A stretch of DNA of 64,000 nt from Opisthocomus hoazin (Eukaryota; Chordata; Aves; Opisthocomiformes; Opisthocomidae). The stretch covers positions 5,890,001 to 5,954,000 of the forward strand of contig NC_134434.1 of NCBI RefSeq assembly GCF_030867145.1, read 5' to 3'. Below are positions 14,801 through 27,000 of this stretch, piece after piece. The notes beneath the pieces are model-generated. The model saw only the letters and a program-made list of their open reading frames with translations, was not told where the DNA came from and searched no databases. A program made the position numbers and the translations under genes. The first letter of the stretch is position 1. Every line of letters begins with the position of its first letter.

Positions 14801-17800
14801 GTGGGTCTGGACTGCTTACAAAATAACGCGATAAACAGGACTAGTTTTGCAAACACAATTCTAAGGCACTAACACTGTTTTATATGGAGAGCTTTCTTTC
14901 AAGTCTTTATAAACACACTCCTTTACACGGGCAAAATATTTCAGCACATTTTAATATTTTCCAGTTAGTTTTCCAGTTCTTTCTTCTGATCTCTAACACA
15001 AACACATGCGCCAGCTGCTTCTGCCACCAGGTTTCCTGCCCAGCTCCCAGGATTAGGGGGAAGGTTGCTACAGGTTCAGACATTCCCTCCACTGAACTCT
15101 TCCAGACTTTACGCTAAAGATCCCAAAGAAATTCAGATTTCCTCCATTTCCCTTCAGAGCAGCACCTATGACTCCCAGCCATTTCTCACAACTGACCTGC
15201 CCAAGATTCAGAAGCGTCTGTTCCCACTAAAGAAGTCATTCACATTCTCCCTGCTGCAAACAAGCTGGGGTGCGGGAATCTTCCTCCTCCCTCCCCGCCC
15301 ATTCCCAAGTTCAGCTGACATTATTATCCCCTCGGTTTTTCCTCCTTAAATATTATTCCTTTTCACTCCAGTTATGCAGAACACACTAGGAAAAAACACT
15401 GTAACAGCAAATAACTATGCAAGTCATCCTAATTCAGACCTTATGTGCTCTTGTTTACAAGATATTAGCCCCACTGTGGGCTGTAATAGTTAGCGACCTC
15501 AGATGCTCGGCGTGATGAACTAGTAACAGAGCAGGAGTATTTGCTCCGACTCTCTTTCCTGCGTTCTTGAAGCCACAGAGGCAGCAGCCAGACACCAAAG
15601 CCTCACGAATGGTCGCTGTGCCGCAAGGATCCCGCCTCGAGCTAAACCGCACTTGGTATCTGCGCAGGAACGGAGCGGGAGTTCCCACAAAAATCACCTG
15701 ATAGCATCAGAAGTTTAAATCTGCTCTACTCAGTAAGCTTTCCCAAACACTACCAAACATGATCACAGAAAGCAGATGCAACCACGCTGAGGCAGTCTTG
15801 AGAGTACGCGGCTGAGCCCAGAGCTGCACAATCCACCCTCAGACCCAAAGGCACCGAGCACTGCGGCAACGTCTCCGAAGCCGGGATGGGGTACAAATGC
15901 TCTCAGCAGAGCTCAACCCGCGGCACAGCCTCTAGCTCTGCCATCAGGTAACAGAAGGTCTTTTCATTTCACACGTGCATCTCCTGCACTCGTGTCCAGA
16001 TGGAGAATGCTGCATTTAATCGGCTCAGAACAGCAAAGTACCCTAAAGGTACACACGCCCAAGGAGTCATCTGACAGACTCCCTCTGCTACTCTGGCCAG
16101 GAACTGCAGCGCTGTAAGAAAAGATTTCACTTCCCCTAAAGAAAAAAAGAAGTCAATGGAAGTTTTAAGATCAGCTGAATAGAGCAGAGTTCACAGATGG
16201 TAACTGCTGGCTTGAAACCTTTCCCTACAGGTTGGTTGGTGGTTTTTTTTCCATTTTAAATTTTATGCTCTATTTTTTGCTCAGCGATAAGCAGTAAGTG
16301 TTTTTAGCCTTGCTAATGGCAAAATACTATAATAATAAAAGCTTGTTTAAATTCTCCCTACCAGGCAAATATCGTACAAAGACTTTTTCTCCATTAAAAC
16401 ATTCAGGAGTCATAGAATATATCACTGCTCAGCCATGGATTTCTCAACATGCATTTGTTATGAAAATAACTCGCTCACTGTTGGAAACTTGTTTATAGTA
16501 GAACCAAGCACTGCCAAATATTCATCTTCAACTGTTAATGGATTAAAGGGAAACTGCACTCGGAAAACACAGGGCATGGAACAAATGATGTTATGAAGAA
16601 ATAAGCCAGATGAGTAATGTTTCCATAAAACAGAAGCCAGGAGAGTTACGGTACAAGAAAGGCTTCAAACAACACGAATACGACGTTTTGTTGGGGTTTT
16701 CTGGAACACGTCACAGATTGCTATGATGCAAACAGAGAACTTTGTCCTCTATAAATATGGATGGATTAAACTGCAACCTTTTTATGAGCCTTCCATTGCT
16801 TAGGCATATATCTGTACGATTTCTAATACTTCATCCTCCTGAAAGCAGGGAGTTTGATCGCCACCTCTAAACACTCCTCTCAGTTCTACAGCTAGAGAAA
16901 ATATTTCTCTCCAATCCCACTCATCGGGGCCTTCTGAAACCTCTGTACAATTCATGCCAAATTTGAGTCATTCATTAACAAGCACTGATTACGTACAAAG
17001 CCTACACTGTTTTCTTCAACCCTTCTTCAAAGGAAACATTCCAAAAATGACATTTTATTTAAGAAGCTACCAGCAAAGAGAGATACGGCGATTGCGCAGC
17101 ACACGCCAACCCTGCCATAAAGAGAAGCAGTCTACAAAACAAACCATTCAGTGGGTTTTTCTTGATTATGCAAATTATCACAAAAGACACACTCAGGGCT
17201 TGCATGCACTGCACTGAACGCAGTCAAGGGGGAAGTTAATGGCACGATCCCTAGGGTGTGCAATCAAGCAGGCTCCTACACTTTCTGAAGGAAAGGACAA
17301 GGCTTTTAGTCCGAAAGCAAGCAGCCCTCTAAGAACATTTTTCACCTGGCTTTTAGTCCTAAAGACAGCAGGCCTCTGAGCACCTTTATTTTAATTTTTT
17401 AAACAGGAAGCGTGAAAAGGTGGAGAACATAATATTCCCAGGTAAGCTCTAACTTCCACTTCTCATTCCTATTTAACTCTGGGCTTCTATTTTGTTAGAA
17501 ATGTAGCTAAAAAAGGCCATAAGATTCGAGTTTCACCTGATCTACAGCCATGACAGAGAGGCAGTAAGCCAGCCTGGGGGGGGGGGGGTAAAATACCTAT
17601 TCAGTATTTACACAGAAAGGAGTACACAGAAACTGATGTGCATCCCAACATCTCCAAGATTCAGGATCTCCAAAACCAGTCCCGCTGCCGGCAGCGCTGG
17701 CCCTGCGCAGTTGGACGCTTGTGCCCAGCGCTGCCGCCACTCCTCCCGCTCTCCTCCCGTAAAACCAGCATCACCGCACGCCTCAGAGATCCATTCCTGT

Positions 17801-18577
17801 CAAACCCACGGCTCTGCGCGACACCGAAACGCCATTCTTCATTTACAAACCGCATCTTGCTTTCTCGACGGAGACGCTAATGAGGACGCCATCTGCGTGG
17901 GGGTCCTGCCCCGCCGTGACTCGGGCTCCGGAATCCGGCCTCGCCCCCCCCCAAGCCCCGCCGTGACCCGCAGCCGGCGCTGGGAAGGGCCGCCAGCCGG
18001 ACCCAGCCCCGCCGCCCGCGGCCCGGTACCTTGGCCGGGCTCTCCCCGTTCCTCTGGCACCGGTTCCGCTCCTGGATTTTCTCCGCGATCTCCTGGGCGA
18101 CCCGGCAAGCGGCATCATGCAGCGGCAGCCTGCGGGGGAGAGGCCGCGGATCAGCCCCGGTGACCGCTCGGCCCCGGCCCGGTCCCGGCCCGGCCCCAGC
18201 CCAGCCCCGTCCCCGCTCTGCCGGGAAGCCGCGTGTGCTTTTGGCACCGCACACGGAATTACTTTTAAATTTACCGAAAAGCAGCTTTTTTAAGGGGAAA
18301 AATCGCTCTGCAGGGAAAGGGAAAGGGAAAGGGAAAGGGAAAGGGAAAGGGAAAGGGTACCCCCCCACCCAGCTCCCCTCACGGGGCTCCCTAGGCCGCC
18401 CACCAGCGCTGGTACCCAGGCCCCGCACGCCACCGGGGACGGGGAGCCTCGGGCCCAGCTCGCAGCGCCCGCGGGCGGCCGAGAGACCCCGGGAGCCCCG
18501 AGGCCGGGGGTTGGGGGTCGGGGGGAGCAGCACCCAGAGCCGCCCCGGCCCGGCGCTCACCAGGGGTCCGGAGCCAT
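2793..18577 (-). CDS. STX8: Syntaxin-8, 5' part (exons 1-6; 3' end beyond window)
   Basis: Coding exons on the minus strand are 18561-18577, 18030-18129, 14530-14624, 12690-12800, 4374-4498 and 2793-2885 (541 nt, residues 1-180). Every junction has AG/GT sites and matching phase. The protein starts MAPDPW and carries AQEIAEKIQ, KDLLLRAVSTHQITQLEGDRRQN, NPWLLEEAEETRGLGF and MGQEIGNELDEQN, all characteristic of syntaxin-8. Residues about 1-105 are the N-terminal helical (Habc-type) region. The SNARE motif begins near residue 145, and the last visible exon contains the zero-layer Gln (residue 179) of this Qc-SNARE. Human STX8 has 236 residues, so the remaining SNARE heptads and the C-terminal transmembrane anchor should be encoded to the left of position 1. 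Known role: a Qc-SNARE in early/late endosome fusion with syntaxin-7, VTI1B and VAMP8. The start is the only ATG giving MAPDPW and lies in a CpG-rich promoter. Confidence 0.97.
2886..4373 (-). other. STX8: STX8 intron 5
   Basis: Intronic sequence with a 12-base G run at 3362-3373. The open frames at 3252-3992 resemble no family and have no splice context. Confidence 0.7.
4374..4498 (-). CDS. STX8: STX8 coding exon 5
   Basis: Encodes (R)SSLMTGGVKRGVTNPWLLEE through DDLRQQQRRIIE, the linker into the SNARE motif. Acceptor TTTTCAG, donor GAAG|GTACAA. It joins exon 6 to give the Glu codon of EEQDAG. Confidence 0.96.
4499..12689 (-). other. STX8: STX8 intron 4
   Basis: Eight kilobases of intron. 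It holds an A/TA microsatellite near 9762-9788 and a possible old CR1 scrap near 11437-11480. I see no gene in it. Confidence 0.65.
9762..9788. repeat. A-run plus (TA)n microsatellite
   Basis: A run of A followed by about nine TA dinucleotides in STX8 intron 4. Confidence 0.85.
12690..12800 (-). CDS. STX8: STX8 coding exon 4
   Basis: Encodes (I)TQLEGDRRQNLVDD through NEGTEPDVI(R). Two AG acceptors lie 7 nt apart. Only the upstream one (ATCATCAG, exon from 12800) keeps the frame and restores the conserved ITQ. Donor ATAAG|GTATGG. Confidence 0.94.
12801..14529 (-). other. STX8: STX8 intron 3
   Basis: Intronic sequence. Nothing recognisable apart from the tandem acceptor at its 3' end. Confidence 0.65.
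14530..14624 (-). CDS. STX8: STX8 coding exon 3
   Basis: Encodes LNVIIRSSLQNLGEKIDQ and KDLLLRAVSTHQ plus two bases of Ile (residues 40-70). Acceptor TTCAG, donor AGAT|GTATCT. Confidence 0.95.
14625..18029 (-). other. STX8: STX8 intron 2
   Basis: Intronic sequence with a 13-base G run at 17576-17588. GC and CpG content rise sharply from about 17650 towards the promoter. No gene seen. Confidence 0.65.
18030..18129 (-). CDS. STX8: STX8 coding exon 2
   Basis: Encodes LPLHDAACRVAQEIAEKIQE and the following RNRCQRNGESPAK (residues 7-39), the first Habc helix. Acceptor CCGCAG and donor AAG|GTACC; it ends in phase 0. Confidence 0.95.
18130..18560 (-). other. STX8: STX8 intron 1
   Basis: Short, very GC-rich first intron inside the CpG island. 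It contains the GGGAAA hexamer array at 18313-18357. Confidence 0.75.
18313..18357 (+). repeat. (GGGAAA)n hexanucleotide microsatellite
   Basis: About seven uninterrupted GGGAAA units in STX8 intron 1. The plus strand, which is the STX8 template, has many spaced GGG runs and could form a G-quadruplex. Confidence 0.95.
18561..18577 (-). CDS. STX8: STX8 coding exon 1
   Basis: Seventeen coding bases, MAPDP plus two bases of Trp. The donor is CCCTG|GTGAGC. The Trp codon is completed by the first base of exon 2. Confidence 0.93.
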
Positions 18578-18760
18578 CACCGCCACCGCCGCCGCCGCCA
18601 CCCGGAAGAGCCCCGCGCTTCCTGCTCGGGTCAGCTGACGACGGCGCCCGGCGAGGCCCAAACCCCGACGCGCAGTGCCTGGGCGCGGAGTTCTCGCTGT
18701 CCCCAGCTCTGCCCTGGCCCCATGGCGGCACAGCGAGGGGCTCGCACTAGCATCCGTGTG
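18578..18760 (-). promoter_or_regulatory. STX8: STX8 CpG promoter region
   Basis: CpG-dense sequence directly upstream of the STX8 ATG, continuous with the island over about 17880-18720. It has an ETS-type CCGGAAG at 18602-18608 and a palindromic E-box GTCAGCTGAC at 18630-18639. No TATA box was seen. Factor use is inferred from motifs only. Confidence 0.6.
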
Positions 18761-18794
18761 GGTGTGGCGCTTGGGGACATGGTTTAGCAGGCGT

Positions 18795-19115
18795 GGTGGG
18801 GTTGGACAGGGGCTTTTCACAAGGGGGTGTAGTGATAGGACAAGGGGGAACGGCTCTAAACTAAAAGAGGGCAGATTGAGATTAGAGATTAGGAAGAAAT
18901 TCTTCCCCATGAGGGTGGTGAGGCCCTGGCCCAGGCTGCCCGGAGAAGCTGTGGCTGCCCCCTCCCTGGCAGTGCTCAAGGCCAGGTTGGATGGAGCTCT
19001 GAGCACCCTGGGCTGGTGGAAGATGTCCCTGCTGATGGCAGGGGGCTTGGAACCAGATGATCTTTAAGGTCCCTTCCAACCCTGACCATTCTGTGATTCT
19101 GTGATTCTATGATTT
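18795..19115 (+). mobile_element. CR1 LINE 3' end
   Basis: 5'-truncated CR1 copy with the typical AGGAAGAAATTCTTC and CCTGGCCCAGGCTGCC blocks and a terminal ATTCTGTG-type tail near 19089-19112. It lies between STX8 and the TBC/TLDc gene. Confidence 0.9.
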
Positions 19116-19340
19116 ATGGATTTATGGCCTTCGGCTTGTCTGGAGCTGGCACAATCTCTACATATTTAATTTTTTCACCATTAAAAACACATAAGGTGAT
19201 GATCCATTTTGCGCCATCCCTAACTCACTTCCATCTCCTCTCTCGGTGCGGAGCCGGGCGTCTGCTGGGGAGCAGACAGGCAGATGGGGGCTGCGGGGGG
19301 ATTCAGACCCGCTTCGGTCTGGCGGGGAGAGGCTGTCCTA

Positions 19341-19632
19341 GAACAGACTCTTTCCAGTGGTGCCCAGCGACAGGACAAGGGGCAACGGGCACAAACTGAA
19401 GCCGAGGAAGTTCCAGCTGAACATGAGGAAGAACTTCTTCCCTCTGAGGGTGACGGAGCCCTGGCCCAGGCTGCCCAGGGAGGCTGTGGAGTCTCCTTCT
19501 CTGGAGATATTCCAGACCCGCCTGGACGCAGTGCTGTGCAGCCTGCTCTGGGTGACCCTGCTTGGGCAGGGGATTGGGCTGGGTGACCCACAGAGGTCCC
19601 TTCCAACCCCCACCATTCTGTGATTCTGTGAG
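19341..19632 (+). mobile_element. CR1 LINE 3' end
   Basis: Second CR1 3' end, of a different subfamily from the copy at 18795. It contains GAGGAAGAACTTCTTCCCTC, the AGGTCCCTTCCAACCCCCAC block and an ATTCTGTG tail. It is nearly the same subfamily as the copies at 25266, 27137, 31971 and 44751. Confidence 0.92.
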
Positions 19633-21018
19633 GAGACGGCACCCAGCAAGGTCCTGGGGAAAGGCAGCCCCCTCTTCCTCGAGCTCCCAGCTTGCCAGGA
19701 GCGAAGGGAGGGGAGGGACGCCAGGACAGCCGTGCTCCTGCCAGATTTTGGCACATCACGGAGGAGGTGCTTCACCCAGAAAGGAGAGGGCTGCTGCGGG
19801 ACCGCTCTTGCTTGGCGGCCGATGGCCCAAGACCGCTGGTGCTGGCAGATGCTCAGGGACGCACTGCAGGTGCAGGCAAAGCCTGCAGGCAGGGAGGTAA
19901 GGCAGGAAAGACTCATGGTTGCTGTTATCACAGGAGAAAAAAATCAGATTTTTTAAGGGGAAAAAAAAAAACCTTAAAAAATTTTAAGATGCCTATAAAA
20001 ACACCCACTTTCACACGCAGCCTGAACTGTGAGTTCTCCAGGTAGCAATGTCAGATCGGTGATGTTGCTGGGAGCATCTCTCGGCTGTCGGAGGGTGCTT
20101 TGCCTCCAGCTCAGCTCTTTTGTCTGTGAATACAACGTACAGTTGGTAATTCTGCGAAGCATTTTGACGCTAAAAGTCGATCAGCAACCACTGTTTCAAA
20201 GGGAGGACAGGCTGGAAACGCTGCAGCACCAGAACTGTGCCTGCAACGATCACATTTTGTGCCACCGCCGAGCAACCGTGTCCATCGGAGGCACGGGGTG
20301 CTGCGGGGTGCGTGAATGCGTCACCCCAAATTTCCCCTGGTGATTTTGCTGGCCGGTGCCACAGAAGTGCCGCAAACACGGCCGGCACAGCCCCGGCGCA
20401 CCCGTCCCCGAAAAGCACCCCAAAGGGTGCAGAAGGGCGGCGTTTGCTCCTGGTGGCCCCAGTCTCTCCCTCGTCACCCGGTTCCCGGCGCTCGCTGCTC
20501 ACGTGCTGCTCTTCCCGACTGCCCAGGAACGATCCAGCGGGAAGCGGCTGCAAACCCCCTGGCTGTGTTGCTGTTTCCTTCCTTCAAGGACGGGCGGTTG
20601 CCCCGGCCCTCCCTCACCCCCGCAGCACCCTCCCTGCCCTGTGACGCTGGCGACGGGAGTGAACCCCAGAGTGGGAGAATGAAGGTTATCCTTGGGAAAA
20701 AAGAAATTACTAAGTTTAACGGTGGTGTTGCTGCTCTGATGGCTATCTCACCCCTCGGGGTGTTTACGTCCCCCTCCCCAGCCCCGGCGCAGCACTGGGG
20801 TGGGAAGGGGCGATGCGGGCACGGGAGCTGCTCCACCCCTCGCCCTGTTTACACCAAATAAACCTCCTGCGCTGGCAGGCTGGCACTCGCCTTAAAAGAC
20901 AGGGAGGGTGATGGGGACAGAGGGGACCTGGCAGCGGGATGCACTGGGGCCTGGGCACATGCTGCAGGTCGGGGTCAGCCTGCCCCGCTCCCCCAGGGGG
21001 ACGGCCGGTGGCTTCCCC
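19633..21018. other. Intergenic region upstream of the TBC/TLDc gene
   Basis: GC-rich intergenic DNA with no recognisable exon. An isolated AATAAA at 20857-20862 has no gene in front of it. The final stretch is CpG-rich and probably contains the promoter and 5' UTR of the TBC/TLDc gene. Confidence 0.6.
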
Positions 21019-21052
21019 ATGGCGGAGGGTGACAGCGTGGGCGCCGGGCAAG
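21019..21052 (+). CDS. TBC1D24-like coding exon 1
   Basis: Encodes [11 protein letters not shown] plus one base; donor CAAG|GTGAGTGAG. It is assigned because exon 2 lacks a good ATG at its start and needs exactly one base from a preceding exon. Expression evidence would be needed to exclude another first exon. Confidence 0.75.
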
Positions 21053-24000
21053 GTGAGTGAGCTGCAGCCGGGGACAGACGCACGTCTCACGCCAGGGAAG
21101 ATGGCAGCAGGCTCTTGCTTGTGCCAGGGGCACATCCAGCGCAGGAGAGGGACCGCGGCAGACCCATGTCCCCTTCCCCAATGCCCAGCACGTCCCGGGG
21201 TGGGCAGGGCTGGAGCCACCAGCCAGCACCCTGGGCTGGGTCACGGGTGGCCGGGTGGGCTCGGGTCGGTGCCCCTCAGCACTTTGGGCAGGGCGGCTGC
21301 CTGCGAGGATGAGGTGAATTTGGGGACCACCTCCATGCAAACAGCCCCGCTTCGCCCCCGATGTTCGTTATAGCCGGGTTTCTAGGGCTAGAAGCCTGCA
21401 CGGCCGCACCCAGGGTCTGTCTGTCTCCGGAGCAGGGAGTCGGGCTGAGCAGTGACCGGTTAAAACTGCTGCCCCTTCCCTGAACCAGAACTGAACCTGA
21501 TCTGCTGGTTTTGCTGGACTTGAGCAGGGGCCAAACCAAACCGGAGAGCAGGAGGCAGAGACGGACCCAGCCTGGGAGCAGCTCGGGTGCCCGGAGCCCC
21601 TCGACGTGCCACCACGTGCCACCACGCATGCAGCACACGGGGCCAGGGCTGTGGTGTCCCTGTGTCCCCTTGGGGACAGAGCAGAGAGGTTTGGCTCAGT
21701 TCAGATCTATCCTAGACTCCCCAACCCAACTGAACACATCCAAGATAAATAGATCAGGGAATTAGTGTGTGAGCTAATCGACTTCATGCTTGCCAATTAA
21801 TCACCACCCAGCAGAACTCACCCACATGGAGACAACTCCCACCTCCTCGCACAGGGTCTGGAGCTGAGCCCAGGGGAAACGCGGCTCTCTTCTCTCTAGG
21901 AGGAGCTCAAACTCTGCTCTTCCCGGCACAGGGCTGGCGGCTGGCACAGCCCTGCCATGGTGCTGTGTGCGGGAGCCTCTCCCGAGGGTCCCTGGGGGAC
22001 GAGGGGCTTCCCCGATGCTCGCCAGCCCCTGCCAGCCCCTGCGTGCATGGGGGCATACGGGAAACGGGGACCCTTTGGGACCCCACAGACCATCCCGTGG
22101 CAAGCCCCTCTCACTGCAGCACCTTCTCCTTGCACCTTCTCTCTGGCACCGGAGGGGTTGGGAGTCTTTTGCAGGAGACGTTGGCAGGAGGCAGCAAGAG
22201 GCTGCCCACCTTGTCTGGGCTCGTCGCAGCCTGGTCCTGGGCTGCCAGACCCAGACAGGACATTTTCTCCTGCTCTGTCCTTGGGAGAGGACATGATGCA
22301 GATGGTGCCTCTCGGCCTCAGCATTGCTTGGGTCCCCACTGCCCGGTGAGGGCCTCCCTCACCCCTGCAGAGGTGGGCTGGGACCGAGCTGCTCGTTCTC
22401 CTCGGTGGTGTAACACCACTGTCCCGTGGTCATCCCGGGGGACAGAGACTGTGTCCCTGCTCTCCACACCTCCCTCTCGGCGGGTCACAGGCTGGGAAGG
22501 GAAATCAGGAGCTTTCTGAGGGGTGCAAAGCCCCTCACGGTGTGGAGAAGCAGCCCTGGCACCCAGCTGGTACCTGGCCCCATGCTTCCCCGAGCCCCTG
22601 CACAGCAGCTGCCCCGAGCTGACGTGAAGAGGCAAGGGCAAAGCGAGCAGCTCCAGCCGGGCAAAGCCTTTTGCAACCCTTCCCTTTGCGGAAGGGTAGA
22701 GTAACTGCTGAAACACAAGACACTGCTGTAAGACTTCAAAGCACCATCAACCAGGGTGAGACGCTGTCAACCGGGGCGGTGAAGCGTGTTGAATAAAAGG
22801 TCTTTGTCCTACAGAGACGTTTGGCTCATCTCCAGTCACCGTTGTGATCACGTCGGAGGCCGACACCTGGGACATCGATGCCTCCTCTTGTCTGAGCTGT
22901 GGACAGTTCGTGGACTGGGACAAGATGCCAGAACCGGAGCAAGAGGTGCACATTCCCCAAGACATCCTTGGCAAGCCCCTGAAGGAGCTGAAGAAGCTGG
23001 CAAGAGAAGGCTACTGGGCGGCGAGCCACACTCTGAGAGCTCAGGTCTACCACCGGCTCATCCAGCAGGTCGCCTGCCGGCTCATCACCCCAGATGCTCT
23101 CGTCTACAGGGACGTGGCGAGCCGGCTCTTCGGGAAGCTGAGTGTGAGCTCCCACCCTTTGCCTGAGTTTCTGGAGGGATGTTCCATGCCCACATACTGC
23201 CTCAACCTGGAAGGGGTCACCGCCTTGAAGAAGATCCTCATCTGTGTCGCCAACCTTTTCCCCGACATAACCTACAGTCCAATCCTCCCCTCGCTGGTGG
23301 CTCTGCTGCTGCACTACAGCGAAGATGAAGCTCAGTGCTTCGAGAACATCTCTCGCCTCATTGCCAGCAACACTCCCCACACCAGCTACATTGACCAGTC
23401 CTTCCTGGCCCACCGGGCCTCCTCTATGACTTTTGGGGATCTGGCCAACAAGCACTGCCCAGCAGCTCACAAACTCATAGCCAGCACCTCTGAGAACGTC
23501 TTTGAGGTCTACTCTGAATGGTTATCGTGGCTCTTTCACGACCTCCCCTTCAATTACGCCATCCGTGTTTTTGATGTCTACCTGCTGGAGGGGCAGAAGG
23601 TCCTCTACCGCATTGCTCTGGCCTTGCTGAAGCAGTACAGGCTCTCGGTGACCTCCACCGAGCTGGAGAGGACTGACACCAAGGCAGACCTGCAGGCTTT
23701 CGTGCAGAACATTGCAGAGCACATGACTGTTGACAAACTCCTGGAGAGAGCCTTTGGCATCCGGCTGTTCTCCCGCAAGGAAATCTGGCTTCTCCAGATG
23801 GCCAACAGGAAGGCGTTAATGGAGAGGGGCATAACCATGGTGCAGAGCAGGTAAGGAGACCTCTGTTTGCCAGCTCTTAGGGCTAAGCAGACAAAATATG
23901 AGTTACAGCCGAGATAAAACACGAGGGGATCTTCAGGTATCTCCCGTAGCTTTGGCTGTGCTGGGTGCCTCACAGCCCCTCGCGGGGCACCCTGTTAGGA

Positions 24001-27000
24001 GGCACTGCACGGCTGCAGCTAGCAATGTTAACAGAAAGCTCACGATGCGAAAAGCGTGACAAAACCCGATGCACGGGGGCTGCACCCCTAAAAGCAGTGG
24101 GGCACCCCGGCTTGGCAGCAATGGGCGTCCTCCCTCATGCAGGCAGTCCTTCCACCTGGCCGTGGACATGCAGAACTTCAGCTCCAGCATTGTAACGGCT
24201 CAGGAGATGCGTGTCGTCTGGTCCTGGATCCCTGAGCGCTTCTCTCTCTTCCCCCCACTGCTGCTCTTCTCCACCTCAGAAGATGGGTGCAGCCTGCAGA
24301 GGTAACGTGACGTCTGCCCGTTGGGTCGGGTTGGGTCGGACAGGCCAGGCATAGAACTGGGCAGAGGTTGGTGGTGTAGAAAGGAGCGGCATATAGTGTC
24401 CACGGGGTACATCCGAGGTCTCCTGGGGACTCTCCTGGGCTCAATTCAAGATCTTGAGCATGGTCCAGGCCAGGACTGGCTGTAGGGGAGAGGGCTGAGG
24501 CTGGGTCAGATGGCAATCAGCAGCTTGGCACTGCGGAGGGGACACAAGCCCTGCGGATGTGCCGTGCGGGGGGATGTCCCCAGGTGCCCCGCCGTCCTCA
24601 GGGCCCTGGCTCCCTCTCAGTGGCACGGAGCACAGGGCAGCTGCTGGAGGCTGCAGTCAGTGCTGCGGCTCAAAACTGAGATGGAAAACAAGTTTGCCAT
24701 TGACTTTGCAAGCCATGAAGTAGCAAAAGCCTTCCAGTGGGCTGAGGCTGCCTTCGCATGAATGTTTTCAGGCAGGAAACCCAAACCTGCTCCCCCGTAG
24801 GAACATGTTGAGCTGCAGGGTTGCACTTCAGAGCAGGCATAGCTCAGGGCAGGGGCAGACAGCATGTGGGTGCATCCTGCAATGGGGAAGACATCAAACC
24901 CTCCAAACACAGGTTAAAAGAGCCCAAGGGTCATGGCCAATGCCCAAAATTGTGATCAAAAGACCAGCGCTGGTGGTGGAGGCAACCCAAGGCCCAGTGA
25001 CACCCACTGCCATGGCCATGGAGCAAAGGGTGCCTGGGGTGCGGCATCCCCGGGCGTTTCTCTACCGAGATGCGTCTCACAGCCGACAGGGAAGGGACGC
25101 CGGGCTGTCCGGGGGCTGGGTGCTGGCCCTGCTGCCCTGGTTCTCCAGGCGGTGTTTAAAGGTGGGGTTGCGATGGCACCTCCATCAGCACCACAAGCGA
25201 GCGGGCACCCCATGGCACAGCGGGGCAGCCCCGTCCGGGGAAGCACAGCCCGGCGCCTTCCCAAGAATCCCAGAATCACAGAATGGTGGGGGTTGGCAGG
25301 GACCTCTGTGGGTCACCCAGCCCAACCCCCTGCCCAAGCAGGGTCACCCACAGCAGGCTGCACAGCACCGCGTCCAGGCGGGTCTGGAGTATCTCCAGAG
25401 AAGGAGGCTCCACAGCCTCCCTGGGCAGCCTGGGCCAGGGCTCCGTCACCCTCAGAGGGAAGAAGTTCTTCCTCATGTTCAGAAGGCAGCAACAGGGTGC
25501 AGAGCCCGGATTACGAAACACACCCAGATTAAAAGCAAGCTCGTTTGGTAAACTGCCCCCCACGAAGCATCCTCCCCAGCCTGATGCCTGAGGATTGGGT
25601 GGGAGGATCGAGTGTTTGCATTTATCTGAGCTATTACCTGCTTCACCAAGCAAGGAGTCCCATAAGCCAGCTCCCTCCGTTTCTGCACAAACACTGAAGC
25701 TGCTCGAGCTAAGTGATTATGAGTTTCTGCTTCTGTCCTTCCCCGAGCTCCCTCGGGCCGCTGCCGGCATGGCAATAGGCTCAGAAGAGCCGCCACCGCT
25801 CTCCGCTCTCCTTTACAGCCTTGTAACGCTGCTCCTGGGTCTCAGACCCGCTCCGACCCAGCCTCCTTGTTCATCTCTACAGGTTTTACACATGCTGTGA
25901 AGGCTACGAACCGACGGTGCTGCTCCTAAAAACAACGGAGGGGGAGGTAAGTATTTCCCAAGCAGAGAAGTGGGCTGCGCTGGTGCCGGTGTGGAGAAGG
26001 GGACGGGGTGGTTGACCCCGCTGTCACTTCTTGAAACAGCCTTGGGGGGCTGCGTGGTCCCTCTCCTGCCCTGCTCTGGGGTCTGTCCCAGCTCCCAGGA
26101 GAGACCAAATTGCACACCCCAGCACCAAGAGCCACCTTCGACACCTTTGATGGTCTGGAGGGTGCTGCTGGGGGAAAGAGGAGGAGTCAGGGAGGTGGAG
26201 AGAGGCCACGAGTTGTACTCTTTTATTGCAAATACAGCCTAAATCGTGTCGTCTTTGCTACGCAGGAAAGCAAAGGAAAGCAGTCTTTGCTTTCCTGAAG
26301 TCAGCAGATGCTTCACCTGAGCCAGGATTTGCTTTCAGTGCATTAAATGCCAGGATCTCCCCCTGACTGTAAGAGCAGCCCCACGAGGGAAATGGAGGAG
26401 AAATAAGGACAGCTTCTACAATATTTGAAAGTCGTGAAATAACTGCAGAAAACCTCTGAGCCAGGCCTCTTCCCGGGGCCTCTGAGAGTGGCTCATAAAC
26501 CCGTACTTTATCTCATCGAACAGCGGAGGCGAGTTCTGTAAGTGGTTCAGGCATCCCAAAGATTTATTGACCTACCAGTCCTGATTTCCCAAGCCTGACA
26601 CTTCAGCGTGGTGCGGAGATAAACACCCTGCCACCACCCAGGGCCTGGCGCAGACAGGAGAAGGTGACTTACAAAACCTCATTTCCTACACATTTTAGCT
26701 CATTTTATTCCTTAGCTAGCAGCAAGTACAGGCACGAGTTCCCACCTCTTGGTAGTTCCCCTCCAGCCGCGGTCAAGTCAAGGACATCCATACCAGGATC
26801 AGATTCACCACGGGTGGAAGCACTGGCCAAAACACCTGGAGAGCAGTGTCTGATCCTCCCCTGGGACTGGTTCAAACCTTGTCGGTAACAAAAAATGCGT
26901 TACCTTGAGTCTTTGCCATTTTAAAGCGCATTTTCTCTAAAGGCTCATGAAACAGGTGATCACCTCGCTGCAGTCTAGGGGCCAGTGGAGGATGAGGGAC

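Noticed and set aside
17636-18750. Several 130-284 codon open frames in the STX8 CpG island
   Set aside because: GC-rich shadows; the only conserved coding is the STX8 exons at 18030-18129 and 18561-18577.
20857-20862. AATAAA polyadenylation signal on the plus strand
   Set aside because: No gene or exon recognised upstream of it in 19633-20850.
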